DNA of 64,000 nucleotides from Odontesthes bonariensis (taxonomy: Eukaryota; Chordata; Actinopteri; Atheriniformes; Atherinopsidae), in assembly GCF_027942865.1 (NCBI RefSeq), contig NC_134526.1, forward strand, positions 18,767,784-18,831,783, in the 5' to 3' direction. The notes under the pieces are model-generated. The model made no database searches. It was not told the DNA's origin and was given only the letters and a program-made list of their open reading frames with translations. Positions 21,483-42,479 of the stretch are shown here, in pieces. Within the stretch, counting starts at the first letter, position 1, and each line of letters starts with the position of its first letter. The position numbers and the translations under genes were made by a program.

Positions 21483-23449
21483 AAACCCAATTTCCAATGA
21501 AGTTGGGACATTGTGTAAAACATAGATAAAAACAGAGTACAATTATTTGCAAATCCTTTTTAACCGATACTCAACTTAAAACACTACAAGGACACGATAT
21601 TTAATGGTCAAACTGATAAACTTTTTTTTTGTTGCAAATATTCACTCATTTTTTATTTCATGCCTGCAACACGTTCCAAAAAAAAACGTTTTTTTGGAAC
21701 ACGTTCGTAAAAAAAAAAAACTGGGGCTACAAAGAGACTGGGACTACAAAAGAGTCTCTGCCGTTCAAAGGCAATGATGGGATCATCATCATCATCATCA
21801 TCTACAGTCCATGATATCATCAAAAGCTACAGAGCGGCAAGGTCGAAAACCAACACTGACTTTCTGTGAAGGTGGGCTCAACACTTCAGAAAACCATTGT
21901 CGCTACACCTACTAGTGCAAGTTAAGACTCTACCATGAAAAGGGAAAGCCATATATCAACCCCCCCCAGAAATGCTGCCGGTTACTCTGGGCCTGAGCTC
22001 ATTTAAGACGGACTGATGCAAAGTGGAAAAGTGCTCTGTGGTCTGATAAGACCACATCTCAAACTGTGCTAAAAAGGAAAAGGACCATCCAGATGCTATC
22101 AGCACAAAGTTCAAAATAGCCCAGACCTGTCTCCCACTGAAACTGTACTGCATTATGAAGCAAATATGACAACAGAGCGACGGAAGTCGCATATAAAGCA
22201 AGAAAGGGAAATAATTAGACCTATGAAGCTTTAACAATTAGTGTCCTCAGTCCCTAAACACTTATTAAGTGCCGTCAGGGCTGCCCTTTGTCACTGATTC
22301 TGTTCATAATTTTTATGGACAGAATTTCTAGGCGCAGCCAGGGCGTTGAGGGGGTCCGGTTTGGCGACCTCAGAATCGGGTCTCTGCTTTTTGCGGACGA
22401 TGCGGTTCTGTTGGCGTCGTCAGGCCGTGACCTTCAGCTCTCACTGGAGCGGTTTGCAGCCGAGTGTGAAGCGGCTGGGATGAGAATCAGCACCTCCAAG
22501 TCTGAGACCATGGTCTTCGGCCGGAAAAGGGTGGAATGCTCTCTCCGGGTCGGGAATGAGATCCTTCCCCAAGTGGAGGAGTTCAAGTATCTCGGGGTCT
22601 TGTTCACGAGTGAGGGACGAATGGAGCAGGAGATTGACAGACGGATCGGTGCGGCGTCTGCAGTGATGCGGGCTCTGCACCGGCCCGTCGTGGTGAAGAA
22701 GGAGCTGAGCCAGAAGGCGAAGCTCTCGATTTACCGGTCAATCTATGTTCCTACCCTCACCTATGGTCACGAGCTGTGGGTAGTGACCGAAAGAACGAGA
22801 TCGCGAATACAAGCGGCCGAAATGAGTTTCCTCCGCAGGGTGTCTGGGCTCTCCCTTAGAGATAGGGTGAGAAGCTCGGTCATCCGGGAGGGGCTCGGAG
22901 TAGAACCGCTGCTCCTCCGCATCGAGAGGAGTCAGATGAGGTGGCTCGGGCATCTGGTGAGAATGCCTCCTGGACGCCTCCCCGGTGAGGTGTTCCGGGC
23001 CCGCCCCACTGGGAGGAGGCCCGGGGAAGACCCAGGACACGTTGGAGAGACTATGTTTCTCGGCTGGCCGGGGAACGCCTCGGGGTCCCCCCAGAAGAGC
23101 TGGAGGAAGTGGCCGGGGACAGGGACGTCTGGGTCTCTTTGCTTAAGCTGCTGCCCCCGCGACCCGATCCCCGGACCAGCGGAAGATAATGGATGGATGG
23201 ATGGAAGTGTCGTTAAAAGGAAAGATGATGTAACACACTGTCCCAGCTTTTTTGGAACATGTGGCAGGCATCTAATTCAAAATGAGTGACTATTTGCAAA
23301 AAACAATAAAGTTTATCAGTCTGAACTTTAAATATTGTGTCTAAGTAGTGTATTCAATAGAATATAGGTTGAAAAGACTGTGCAAATAATTGTATTGTGT
23401 TTTTATTTCTGTTTTACACAATTTCCCAACTTCATTGGAATTGAAGTTT
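21483..23449. mobile_element. Non-autonomous DNA transposon, split by a nested LINE
   Basis: The ends are long inverted repeats. The left end contains CCAATGAAGTTGGGACATTG and the reversed right end contains CCAATGAAGTTGGGAAATTG, with similarity continuing for more than 150 bp, including a shared AAACTGATAAACT/GACTGATAAACTTT region. The interior (21,720-22,266) is decayed with no intact frame. I recognise the pattern as a widespread fish repeat but do not assign a superfamily. It is interrupted at 22,272 by an RTE-type LINE. Confidence 0.8.
22272..23204 (+). mobile_element. 5'-truncated RTE-type (Rex3-like) LINE inside the DNA transposon
   Basis: The open frame from about 22,288 encodes the end of a reverse transcriptase: SLLFADDAVLLASSGRDLQL carries the FADD catalytic motif, followed by YLGVLFTSEGRMEQEIDRRI, YGHELWVVTERTRSRIQAAE and MRWLGHLVRMPPGRLPGEVF, the usual RTE C-terminal region. 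A single-base loss near 23,020 shifts the frame for the last part. The 3' end is a GGATGGATGG tail with almost no UTR, as known for Rex3/RTE elements. AAGTG at 22,267-22,271 and 23,205-23,209 looks like the target-site duplication. Confidence 0.88.
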
Positions 23450-24039
23450 GGCAAGTATGACCAAAACAAGATAAAAACTTCTTGAATTATGACCATTTTC
23501 AAATCACATGTAGTCAAGTGAGTCAGTGTTTTTTTTCTTCTTCTTAGCTTGTTTTTCCGTTTTTCTTGTTTGTCTTTGGCTCATCTATTTGACAATAAAG
23601 CAAAATGTTAGTATCGTAGATATCTTCTTATTTTTGATCTGGGTTGAATTTTGATGCATTCTTGGCCCCGCCCTGCAGATGGAAAAATCTGTAACTGTGT
23701 TGCACTGTGTAGAGCGTTATGGAAACTGGAAACATGCCATGTCAATGTTTGTTGTTTGTCTATCACTGTCAGTCAGGCATTTTCATGAGAAGTTCAAAGT
23801 TTTATGTGAACTCACATGTGTTTGGTTTCCTACAGTCTGCTGTCTTGATCATCTTTCAACAGCGGGTGGTGCCATAACAAAGGAAATGGTGGCTTCTTGA
23901 TCCTGCTTTGCATACGCAGTGGTTCGTGTCTGCTTTTGAGATGAAGGTGGGAGGGGGCCATACATAGAAACATAGAAAAGAAAGATGGTGATATAAGTTT
24001 ACCTTATATAGACACTGAAGAGTATATGTTTCATCACCG

Positions 24040-24240
24040 TAATGGTTAGCACTGTGTCGCCTCACAGCGACAGTTTAAATCTCGGCTGGGGCCTTTCTGT
24101 GTGGAGTTTGCATGTATACGTGGTATACAGTGGGTACTCCAATTTTATTGCCTTCTTGTGATTTTATGTAGCTGTAAAGCACTTTGAATTACCTTGTGTA
24201 CGAATTGTGCTCTACAAATAAAATTGCCTTGCCTTGCCTT
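24040..24240 (+). mobile_element. Decayed LINE/SINE fragment ending in CCTTG repeats
   Basis: It contains GGTTAGCACTGTGTCGCCTC and TGTGTGGAGTTTGCATGT, a motif pair common in fish retroposons, followed by AAGCACTTTGAATTACCTTG, an ATAAAATTG segment and a short CCTTG tandem at the 3' end. This is the usual 3' end of an L2/CR1-type fish LINE family. Only the tail is present and its exact 5' limit is unclear. Confidence 0.55.
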
Positions 24241-25379
24241 TTCTATACCCTTAAGCAGGAATAGAAAATGGCAGATCTGATAGAATAATGTGGAATATGA
24301 CTTTTGTTTAGCTGAACCACCTTGAGTAAAAATGACCAATTAGGTTTTTACTGCAATCTTTAAAAAGTACTCATTGCACATGGCTGTACGTTTGTAAAGC
24401 AATGCAAAAAAGATATATATAAAAAAAATCTATTATCATTTATTTATTTATTCATTTCTGTTTTAGAACAGATCTAGTTTCTGGACATGTACATCCAGTT
24501 TTACATTTAATATAAATGTTATGTGTAGCCCTTGTGTGGTGCTGCTGTCTGTGGGACCCGCTTACAATAAAGAAAAATGATGCAATGAGTAATGTTCTCA
24601 CTCTGAGACTTGTTGGCCTTGGCTCGGCTTCTGTGAACAAAGGCACATTTTCACTGACTGCACACTGTGTGCTCTGTGACACATTTATATTCCATATGTG
24701 AGAATGAGATCGGTTTGGCTTGAGAGTAATGAAACTGCAGGAACTGTCGATGAAAATGAGCAAACGGCTGGAAAGAAAGAGGTTTGCTGTGTGTCTCCTG
24801 TGTCCTCATCTCACCGAGATCTGCTGTTCACGATTTGTGTGTGAAGATTGAACACAAGAATCTCTACAACGGCATATGTTGTATGCACACTAGGCATGTG
24901 TGCTTGCGGTGGATGTAATAAATGTTTTTACTTTTGAAAAATCAGACCCTACTCCCTTCTCAGCTTCTGTGTAAGCAACACACACATATGATATATGCAC
25001 ATGTTAAACTGTACTGCCTTCTGTTATCATGTGCAGCCTGGTCCAATACTCTGTAAACCCTGACAGGTTTTGCCTCATTAGGACCGGTGTGTAGTTCCCT
25101 TGAACACTACTGGCTGTGACCTCTGTGAAGCAAATAAATGAATGCAAATCATAAACACAAACAGTTTCATCACTCTACAGAGAACGTCTCTGCTCCCTGT
25201 CTTACAGCACAGTGTGACACAAGCACAGTGAAACGTTGTCCCGCATGCATCGTGTTCTCATTTCAAACCAAATGTTAAAGTTCAATCTTTACAGTTTTCT
25301 CATATCAAAGCAAAGTCAGTTCGTTGGTAGTGATGAACACCTTTCATTTTAAAAAGAAAGTTGGGGGGGTTATGTGAGG

Positions 25380-27340
25380 GGAGTTATGGCCCCCTCTTCT
25401 TAACAATGCTGCTTCACTTCACTGAGGTTTGCTTTATTTCATGCACAGCTCTGTTATGGTCCCACAAAATTTCAATAGGGTTGAGGTCTGGACGTGACCT
25501 GACCACTGCAGTACCTTGATTGTTTTTTTCAGTTTCAGCCATTCTGTTGAAGATTTGCTGTTGTGTTTGGCATCATTGTCCTGTTGCATTAGCCACTTTG
25601 GGTCAACCATTAGCTATCAGACAGATGGGTTCCATCACTCCACCACCACACAAGCTTGACAGTCAGTATGAAGTGTTGATATGCTGTGTTTGGGTTTTGC
25701 TAAACATGGCACTGTTTATTAGGACCCAACATCTCCAATTTGGTGAAGCCCAGTGAAGCTCTGGGGTTTGTACGGATCCAACTTTGCAAACTGAAGCCGT
25801 GCTACCATGTTCTTTTTAGAGAGAAGGAGATTCCTCCTGCTTGTTCAGTCCTCTTCTAATTGTACTGTCATGAGCTTTAACATTTAACATGCTAACTTGG
25901 GCCTGTAGTGTTTGAGATGTAGCCCTTTGGTCTGTAATTTCTCTGAACATTCCACAGTCTGATTTAACATGCTGCTGAGGCTATGGGAAGATTGGCAGCT
26001 GTACTGGTGTTTTTTTCACTTGTGAATAATCATTCCTACTGTAGGGTGAACTCCCAATTATCTAAAAGTAGCCTTATAACCCTTCCTAGATTAATCGGCA
26101 ACAACAATTGCTTCTCTATGATCATTGCTGCCGTCTTTCCTCCTTGGCATTGTGTTAAAACATACCTGAATGTAGCCTGGGAAATCCCATGCTGCTTTGC
26201 GCTCGATTTCATTCTCACTGCAAAGTCAGCCTGGAAACCACCGCCCTTATTTTTGCCAGAGTTTGGGAACCAATCACAGAACGGGGGGCGCGCGCAGCAA
26301 GACGATGACGACGTCCATGCGCTACACCGAAGCTTGTAGAGTGTTAATCCAACATGACAGCGGACACAACGTTACCGTTCAATGCAGCCTTAGAAAGTGT
26401 TTCGGAGTAGATTCACCCTAAGGTCATTTGAACCGTGACATCCAGCCAAGTAGCCCACCCGAAGTTTTTCCGATATTGGCTGAACATCAGCTGAGTTACT
26501 GAGTTATCCCGAATAGCTTAGTACAAGCGCTGACGGACCCTGGCAGTATCTCCAAAATTACCACACTAAAATCACATGTCATGACACCAAACTTCTACAG
26601 TAGTACAAATATGGTCTGTACTCACAAAACGATGCATTTGGAAGTTTGTACATAGTCCAGGAGTTTATTATTATCATCAACACAAGCCTGATAGCTTTTC
26701 TGCTTCTAAAGCTTCGTTGACGTCACTTCTGGGAGCTGGGAGCTTCAAAGTAAGATGAGGGTTGATCTACTACTGTAGACAACATAGCAAGGCTGCTCAA
26801 TTTCTCCATTATTAAAATAAATTTACAACTCTACAACATAAAAATTCATGTACAATATAGCATATAGGCCTACTTTGTTGTTAATTTAAGTAGCTTAGAG
26901 CGCAAGTTTACTTTTATTTTACTTTTTTTCTTCTTCCTCGTCGAATTTCTGTCGTTATCTGGTATAAGTGATACAATTGGCTATGAATCGCGCGCAAAGC
27001 AGCATGGGAAGAATCTGACGTCATTTGATAGACATTCGTAGCGCGCAATAAACGGCTCCAGGCATTCGTAAACCACGCCTCAAATACGAGAAAATGCACA
27101 CCTAGTTCCCAGACCACCATCTCATCGAGATTGTGGACGCGTCAGCCAGGCTAACCTGAATGCAGAATTTTTGTTGAATAAGTAATGGCACAGTGTAAAA
27201 ATTCACACGTTGTTGTTCAGGTTGCATTTACCCAATTTTAAAATTTGAAATTGACCAGAATGTTGTTCAACTTAATTTTACTGTCCTGATAGGAAATCCT
27301 TAGAATTAAAAGAGGGTGTGCTTTCTTTTTCACGACTGTA
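25380..27340 (-). mobile_element. Decayed Tc1-family transposon with pseudogene transposase, interrupted
   Basis: On the minus strand, from an ATG at 26,150, the sequence reads MPRRKDGSNDHREAIV, the start of a Tc1-like transposase. The same strand further along (to about 25,400) carries degraded transposase-like sequence with stops, frameshifts and internal deletions. The right terminus near 27,310-27,340 (GAGGGTGTGC...TTTTTCACGACTGTA) is a typical terminal repeat of this family. A 981-bp insertion at 26,173-27,153 separates the coding part from that end. The left terminus was not found. Confidence 0.8.
26173..27153. mobile_element. 981-bp element inserted in the Tc1 copy, 9-bp target duplication
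   Basis: The element begins TAGCCTGG and ends CCAGGCTA, so the ends are inverted. It is flanked on both sides by ACCTGAATG (26,164-26,172 and 27,154-27,162), and the Tc1 5' region continues across the join. The interior is non-coding and includes GC-rich pieces such as GGGGGGCGCGCGCAG. A second inverted match of CCCATGCTGCTTTGCGC lies about 15 bp from the left end and about 140 bp from the right end. A 9-bp duplication suggests a Mutator-like or similar source; the family is not named. Confidence 0.7.
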
Positions 27341-27845
27341 ATTAAGTTTAAGATAAACACAATTCAACCCACCCTTAAGTTATTTTACTGTTTTTATGCA
27401 ACAGTGAAAGAAAATTCTTATCCGCTTCAGAATATGAAACACGCCAGTTATCTGCAACCTTGTGATGCAGATCTCTATTCCAAGCATGCAAAGTGCTGTA
27501 CGACAAGTGTGAAAGCAAAACTACAGTCAAATGAAGACCACAACAGCTGTGTAGCGCATGAAAAATAGCCTCCAGGTGTCGGTACTGAAATGTGCGCGAA
27601 GAGCCATGAGAACGTATTCGCGCGTTTTATTGAACTTTAGGCTTCTGAAAAGTGATCAATTACATCAAACCGTGAAGCAAATTCACATTTTAGGCCCTAC
27701 ATATCACACCGAGTTCATTTATATTTCTAAAGACATTTCGATGTGATCATATGCCAAGAGGACAACAAACAACGGAGCACTCAATGAGCGGATGAAAAGA
27801 AATCCCACGGCCAAAGAGGAGTCTGAGAGAAATTGTTACAAATCT

Positions 27846-30800
27846 TTTATTAAGATATTCATTATTCAATCCATGTTGACATTTTCTCTACGATTTGCAT
27901 TTCTTTATTTTACAGTCGTTAATGTGCAATTACCTTTGATAATGTCGGGTCACAGTTACAGGGCTTTCACAAAGTTATTGGCACTTGGAACACAGAGAGA
28001 AGGAGGATGAGCGGTACAGGAGGTCCACTGGTGCTACAGGGTTACAGAGGGCAAAGAGCAGGGGCAAAGACATGGGCAGACCAGTTACGGGACAGCTTGT
28101 GAAGAAGCGCTGTTTCTGGGTAAATATATACCTCATGCTGCGAGTGCACAACAAACAATCTGATCTCTATGTGTGCATCTATATTTATATATATATATAT
28201 AACATATATATATGTATATAATATACAGTTTATCTATACATGTATATAATCATATTTATATATGTACTGATTAGTGACAAAAGATTCCTCATGCCATGCC
28301 ACACCTTATCCATTCAAGTGTGTAGGTCTACATGTTTTGTGAAGTGTAAACATGTCTGCTGAAAGGTAAAAAAAAAAATTGTTTTTTAAATTACAACTTG
28401 CTTTAAATGTGCTGAAGAAAAAAAAAAAAAGAGCATGACAGTAAGACAGAACAACACTTACACACCTAATGAAGATGCACTGTGTGAGTAGCTCGTGAGT
28501 GAGGGGCTTTCTAGAGTAGACATGCACCAAAACTGTATGTATTCTCACCAGACCTATTAAACTGATGGCGGCAGCGTTCCTAAACCATTTCATTAGTAGT
28601 ATAAGCTTGGGATGTGCAAGAGGATACACTGACATTGTGTGCAGTGTGGAGATTTCTGTATATGGGTTGGGCCGCTGTGTTGTGACTAACATGGTCTCTT
28701 TAGAGTCAATGATGACTCACTGGTGATAATAGGACTCAGAATAGAGTACAAGTCATACAGTTGGGTCACTGTGTTGCAAATGTTTCTGTGAAATCACTCT
28801 GTAATCTCAATGTTTCTCACTGCAAAAAAATACATGCGTTCTTTATGAAACTCTTTTAGACTTAAAAAAATATGACGCAACACACACACACACACACAAA
28901 AAAGACCTCTTGAAAGTCCATAAACAAATTAACGACGCATATCATAATTAAGGCTGAGCAAACTAAACCACTGCTTTGCCTTTCTCTGAAACGCATGACT
29001 AAACTTGTGGAAGTGAAACATGACACCAGCTGCATGAAGGACAGGAAGCACAGAACAGTCTTCAAAGACACTGGTACACGGGGGAGGGGTGCCCATGTGG
29101 CATCTGCAGTCAAATGCAAAACTGAGGTTTTCTTGTTATTACCCTTACTGAATACTCTTAAGATACTGCATTTTTTTGTTCTGTTCGCGCATCTCTGTCA
29201 ATTTGAAACGGCAACAAAACTGAACTGCATTGAAAAGGAAGCATCGATTCCCTCCTGCGCTCATCTTCAGAGAAGTAGAACCTTTTTACAAATGCCTTTT
29301 AAACAGGTGGGAGGACGTTGCTCCCTTTGAGGTTGAAAACACATTCCGAGTCAAACCCTGACCACTTCCATTTTCATCCACCTGCGACAGGAATAATGAG
29401 TCCCCCTGTACTGACCTGCGTCCAACAGGTCAAAAAGCATTCAGAATCTTTCAGTCAAACACAGACTTTCACAAGAAAAAAAAAAAAGAAAAAGAACAGT
29501 TGTTAACTTTTTTTTTTTTTTTTTTTAATATATATCAGACACATCAAGCGACTGAGAGGAAGAACACTTGGGATTTAACTCAACAGTCTTCTTGGTTATT
29601 TACAGTAGGAGTTTGTGCCACCTCTAAATAAGAAAACACAAACAGGCATGAGGGGAAGAAGTGACAAATTTCACCTAAAATGGGTTTGATTGCTACACAA
29701 CATTTCTCAAAAAAGGTGCATGAACCACTGGTTCTTCTCATTAAGGTGCAGAAACCACCACTCTACTGTTCATGGAAGGTGCAAAATAATTTCAAACTCC
29801 AAAATAAAGCCTTCATGAATTCCACGATTGAAGAGGTGCAAAACATAGATGAATCTACTACGTACTGAAAGACACATCTGCACGGTACAGAGTTGCCTTC
29901 TCTACCAAAGAACTATGTGGCACGCACACCAATAGTACCTTAAAATCGGTTTACTTCAAGCAACATCGACTCCCCGTGGCATCACCGCACCGGTTAGCTT
30001 CAGCTTACTGAGTTAAAAGGCACATTCTGATATCCAATAATCATCAATGACTTTTCAGTAGTGTCTGTACAAAGACAGAAGCTAGCTGAGTTGTCAGATC
30101 AACATAACCTTGAAATTTCTACAAGTCGTTTCCAAAATTGTGAGCCAATGTTTTATCAAAGGAAGCAAACGGTTGCAGGTTCACGAACCCAACAAGAGAT
30201 TTAACATCATCACAGACACAGTCAAGCCCGCCGAAACGGGCTTCTTGTTCCTTTTAAGCTAGTGAGCAGGAGATGAAATGCGTCAAATTTTTTAGCAGTT
30301 CAACTGCTCATTCCATCGCTTTCGCTTTAAAATGAAGATAAAAATAAATGACAGAAGCTCATAGGATAAGACTGCTTTGTTATACCCCCTGCAAAAATAG
30401 CACTTCTCCTTATTTAACAGGAGCTATTTCATTAATAGCTGAACATCGAGATTTTAAAACAATCCCTCTCAATCTCTCGGCTCACGCCGTTCCAGGCATG
30501 GGCACTTGTATAAATATAGTTTGTCATCTAAAAATATGACCACCTTTAATTTACCTGTTGCCCTTCGATCTTTACATTCATCTTGGTAAAAAGCTTTAAA
30601 TTCTTTCTCTTTTCAGTTCACAGACTAAAAACAAAAAAAAAAAAAAAAAGAAGAAAACTTGCGAAAACTTTAGAAAACAGAGGAAGATGAGAACAGTTGT
30701 ATAAGACACGGCACAGTGAAACACTCAAGTGAGATTCTCTGGTCTCAGGAGAGGTGAGGTGGGTTGAAGAATAGTTGCAGGGCGATGAGAGGAAGATGTA

Positions 30801-31295
30801 AGGGGAGAAAGAACAAGTAGTGTTAATTTGTTTTAATAATGTGTCTATTTTCAAATTTAGCTCCTTTCCCGTGGCTGGAACACAAGTTGTCAGGCTTGCA
30901 TAGAGAAAAATGCCAGCGACATGTACATTCGTTATTCCTGTCATCTCCTCTGGCTGCACTGGTAGCCCCCCCCCCCCCTACCACCTGCACCTCAGGGAAT
31001 GTATTTATGATGCAACAGTGGATGCGCTTACACACCTTAAAAAGACAAGGGGAGGCAGAGGCCAGTCCCTCTTACGTGCTCCCGCTCCTCCACTAACTCC
31101 TCTTTACAGTCATAAAGCAAAACTTGTAAGATTTCACGTCCTGGTTATATCGGGGTAACAGCTGTTGCCCCTAGCAGTGTAGTACAGACAGTCAAAATGT
31201 GAGAGATCAGCGTGGGCCAAAGAGTGAGGAGGCAAGCACAACTGGGAATACTGGTATGTGCATCACCCAACTTGAACCTTCCCTGGGCTCAGTGT
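27846..31295 (-). other. nacc1: nacc1 3' UTR (probable extent)
   Basis: This follows the nacc1 stop on the minus strand without another gene. A canonical AATAAA on the minus strand sits at 27,851-27,846. The interval includes an (AT)-rich run near 28,180-28,265, a long A/T tract near 29,480-29,530 and a C-run near 30,968. Mammalian NACC1 also has a long 3' UTR. The true end is not proven; a shorter UTR is equally possible. Confidence 0.35.
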
Positions 31296-39265
<7,970 letters not shown>

Positions 39266-41118
39266 TCACTGGGTCAGGACTTTCATTCGGGACAGGGCTG
39301 TCTGCAGACATCAGTGCCTCCGAAGAGCTGCAAGGCTGGCTATAACATTAGTCACATGGTAACTGCAGGGCAGCGACGCTTTGATTCATGGGTTCCGCTG
39401 CTTTATCCGCGGCTATGAGCAGGACCGAGGACACGCAGTGGGATAACTTCAGGGGGCGCATTCACATCAATGACAAGTAACTGTTTTTTATCTTGTGCTG
39501 TTTCTTTGCAGTGACGAGAGCTTCAGCGGGCGGTGTGTGGAGGAGGAGGTGCAATGTAACAGGGCTGTGTTAAAAGACAAAAGGCTCAAAGAGAGCAGAC
39601 CTAAAGGAAAACAGGAGACAAATGGCAGACTCTCACATTAATAGACACGATAAAATGGCAGATGATGTTTCACTGCTGCAAACTAATTCCAAACATTCAC
39701 TTAATCTAATGGAGGTCTTTGGTATCGCTGCTAAGCCAATTGTATTTACAATGAAATGCCTTAGTTTAACAGAAAAGCAGTCCTGAATAAGAATTCTGTA
39801 CCTTGGCACTCCCAACTCACATTGCCCGAATATATATATTTTTTCCACATAGTCGTCCTGAGGGCGTTTGGAGGCGGTTCGGCAGTTTTGTTGAAACTTC
39901 CACGGATACTCTGCATCCAGCTAATCTTATACATAACTTCAGCCTTGCAGTGGTTGTTATGGCCGGGGGAAGGCTCAGCAAAAGCCTTTTACAAAAACAA
40001 AACCATTCTGTATCCTCCGTGAGCTATAAAGTTGCAGGTCCTTAGATAACTGGGTCATGTTCTTTTACTCTACGAGTGAAAGTGTGTGTGCGAGCCCCAA
40101 ACACAAAACCACATTGCATGTTTCAAATCAGCTCAGTCAACAGTTGGAAGCAAACATACCCCCTTGCTGCATTATTCCTGTTAAATTAAAATGAATCAGT
40201 GATCCCTCTAATGTGGATGTGCGGCTCTCAGTACCCAGCTGCTAGATAATGTGAGGATATGGGAAGAAATTGGAAAAAAATACACTGTTTTCTTGTATGT
40301 ATGCCTTACTTTGTTTCACGTACAGTGCCAGCATTGATAAGTATGTACTGTAAGCCTTCTGTTGAAGCTAGAGATGCATCGGATCGACAGATCAGTCCGC
40401 AAAATGTCTTTAATTCCCCAAAACCGCTTCGATAAAGCAGAGGACCCAGTTAGGAGCATTTTCAGGAATACGCATTGGAGAACAACAGGCCTGCACCATA
40501 CAAAAGTGTGTACGCCAAGCCAAAGGGACTTTACCACGTGCGCACACACACAGAGACACATATAAGCATTAAGATACTCTAATACTGTGAGAACAAACCG
40601 ACTTAAGCCCACCCCGCGAGAGGCATGCAACCAACTTTGGTGTGACTGCCTGATGAGAGCTGGAGTGAGCCACCCCATCATATCCAAAGCCTTTCATTTG
40701 GGACCTCGCCAAGCTCCAGGGTAAAGAGAAATGCTCTCTTTGTCTCTGTCTCACTCAAGCTCCCTCTCCCTCATACTAAAACACAGATGCGCACACACAA
40801 ACTCAAACAAACCCACAAAAGGCACACTGAGTCACACACAGACATTAGACAATACTGCTTGTTTACAGTTTGGCGAGCCGCAGTGAGCACACATGCGTGC
40901 ACATAAAGACACACAAACACTGGGCTGAGTGCAGGGTGTGTTTGCACAGTTTGCCCTGACAGTGAGAGAGAATGTGACTCTGTGTGTGTGTGTGTGTGTG
41001 TACACATGTGTATTTATACACTAAGGAGGGGCAGTGGGGCCTGCAGAGATGAGAGGGATCATCTCAGGTCTTTATATTAAATATATAGAATGCAGCAACA
41101 CGAACAAATGAAACTTAC

Positions 41119-41147
41119 CCTGTGGCTTAGATCTCGAACCAACCAGC
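41119..41147 (-). other. nacc1: Candidate 5' UTR exon of nacc1
   Basis: On the minus strand a 29-bp block lies between a pyrimidine-rich acceptor (TACTTTCCTCTCCAG) and a perfect donor (GTAAGTTT). It has no ATG. Position and orientation fit a non-coding nacc1 leader exon, but there is no transcript evidence. Confidence 0.4.
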
Positions 41148-42046
41148 CTGGAGAGGAAAGTAGGTCAAACACGCTCGCAACGTACTCGAGACTTTAGACT
41201 TTTCATTGGAAGCTTTAGGAATATTTTGCCCACATTCAAAGGGCTTATGTTATGTTGTGATGGGACAGCTCTCAACATATTTCAGGAACTTATACTGTCC
41301 GGCTGCTTTCCTGATAATCCAGTTCTGTGACTGAAAGCAGCACAGCTATGTGGATGATTACTGTGGAGTCACTGGTGCAGCTGGCACACAATTCAGTCCC
41401 TCTATAGGCATTTCCTGGTTTCCATGTGCCCTTGAATGCATACCTGTGCTGCTCTCATCAAGTCAAGACATATACAGCCACAGGACTGATTTGTGATTAG
41501 TCATATCAAAGCAGGAGACATTCTCGAAGGTTTATCAACTTCTTTCCTCCATGCATGCCCGTGGGCAAACGTGTTTAAGGGGGCAGCGGAGGTTAGATAT
41601 TGTGGGAAGAGAGAGGGAGTCCTTTAACCCACTCAGATGACCGTTTTGTGATCCAGTCTACGAGGAGGAGAAAGGGGAGGGGGCATCACAGATTTATGGG
41701 AAAGTCAGGGTGGCAGCGAAACCTGGTTACACTCGTCTGAGGGTGACTGTGTGGTTCTATGAAGTCAAATGGCATTCAGGTGGGCCTACGTCCAGCCGTT
41801 TTCAGTAGACTAAGCAGTTGTAATTTGCCCCTCTTTTCCCTTGAGGCTGACAGCGCTCACATATTTCTTGCCCTCTCCCATCCGCAGCGGGCCTATAGGA
41901 GGTGGCTAACGGCTAAGCTAGCCCTACTGTTAAGCATTTTTGGGTTCGCCCCGGCGCACCATCCACCTCACGCGCACTCATCACAGCTGCACAATGTCAA
42001 GCATTTCCGCGATAGCTCGCGCTCAAAAGATAAACAAGACACTTAC

Positions 42047-42290
42047 TGCCTGAGCGGACGAGGTAGTCGTGCTGCGGCGCCGGTTGTCAAGCCCAAATGT
42101 TGCTTATTTAAATATTTGGGTGATGGGGGAAATCGCTCCCCCTGCCATTCTCCACTCTACCGACATCAACAGGTCATCCCAGGACACGCAGCAGCTGAGG
42201 GCGAGCCAGACGGAACCAGTGCGGCACGGAGCGGGGGGTGGGAGCACAACAAGGCACAATTCTTTGCAACCGGCGGTCGGAAGAGCTGCC
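42047..42290 (-). other. nacc1: Candidate first exon of nacc1 (non-coding)
   Basis: A strong donor GTAAGTGT on the minus strand follows CGCTCAGGCA at 42,047. The block upstream of it is GC-rich compared with its surroundings. A poly-A/T tract at about 42,297-42,324 bounds it. The transcription start is a guess. Confidence 0.35.
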
Positions 42291-42295
42291 GAGCC

Positions 42296-42331
<36 letters not shown>

Positions 42332-42479
42332 GCCCTAGCATTTTTGCATGTTTTGTGAGCCGCATGAAGTAAATTGTGTAAACACGCCACACGCTGGGGA
42401 GGGGGGGGGGGGAGTTTATTTATTAAATGTTTGATTAAGGCTGGAGGGGCGTAAGAAAGTTTGGGATGTCTCAGCCTGG

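Larger units (their letters stand above)
17640..27845. other. Intergenic interval, repeat-rich, no gene seen
   Basis: Separates the promoter end of ier2 from the 3' end of nacc1, both on the minus strand. Apart from the mobile elements listed separately I see only AT-rich unique sequence and short open frames without similarity. A stretch at about 18,425-18,470 is (AT)-rich. Confidence 0.6.

Noticed and set aside
42297..42324. Poly-A tract as the end of a processed pseudogene
   Set aside because: Sequence before it does not resemble a spliced mRNA, and there are no flanking direct repeats.
41759..42358. 199-codon open frame on the plus strand opposite the candidate nacc1 first exon
   Set aside because: Runs through a poly-A tract into poly-Lys, no recognisable domain; better explained as a shadow of GC-rich promoter DNA.
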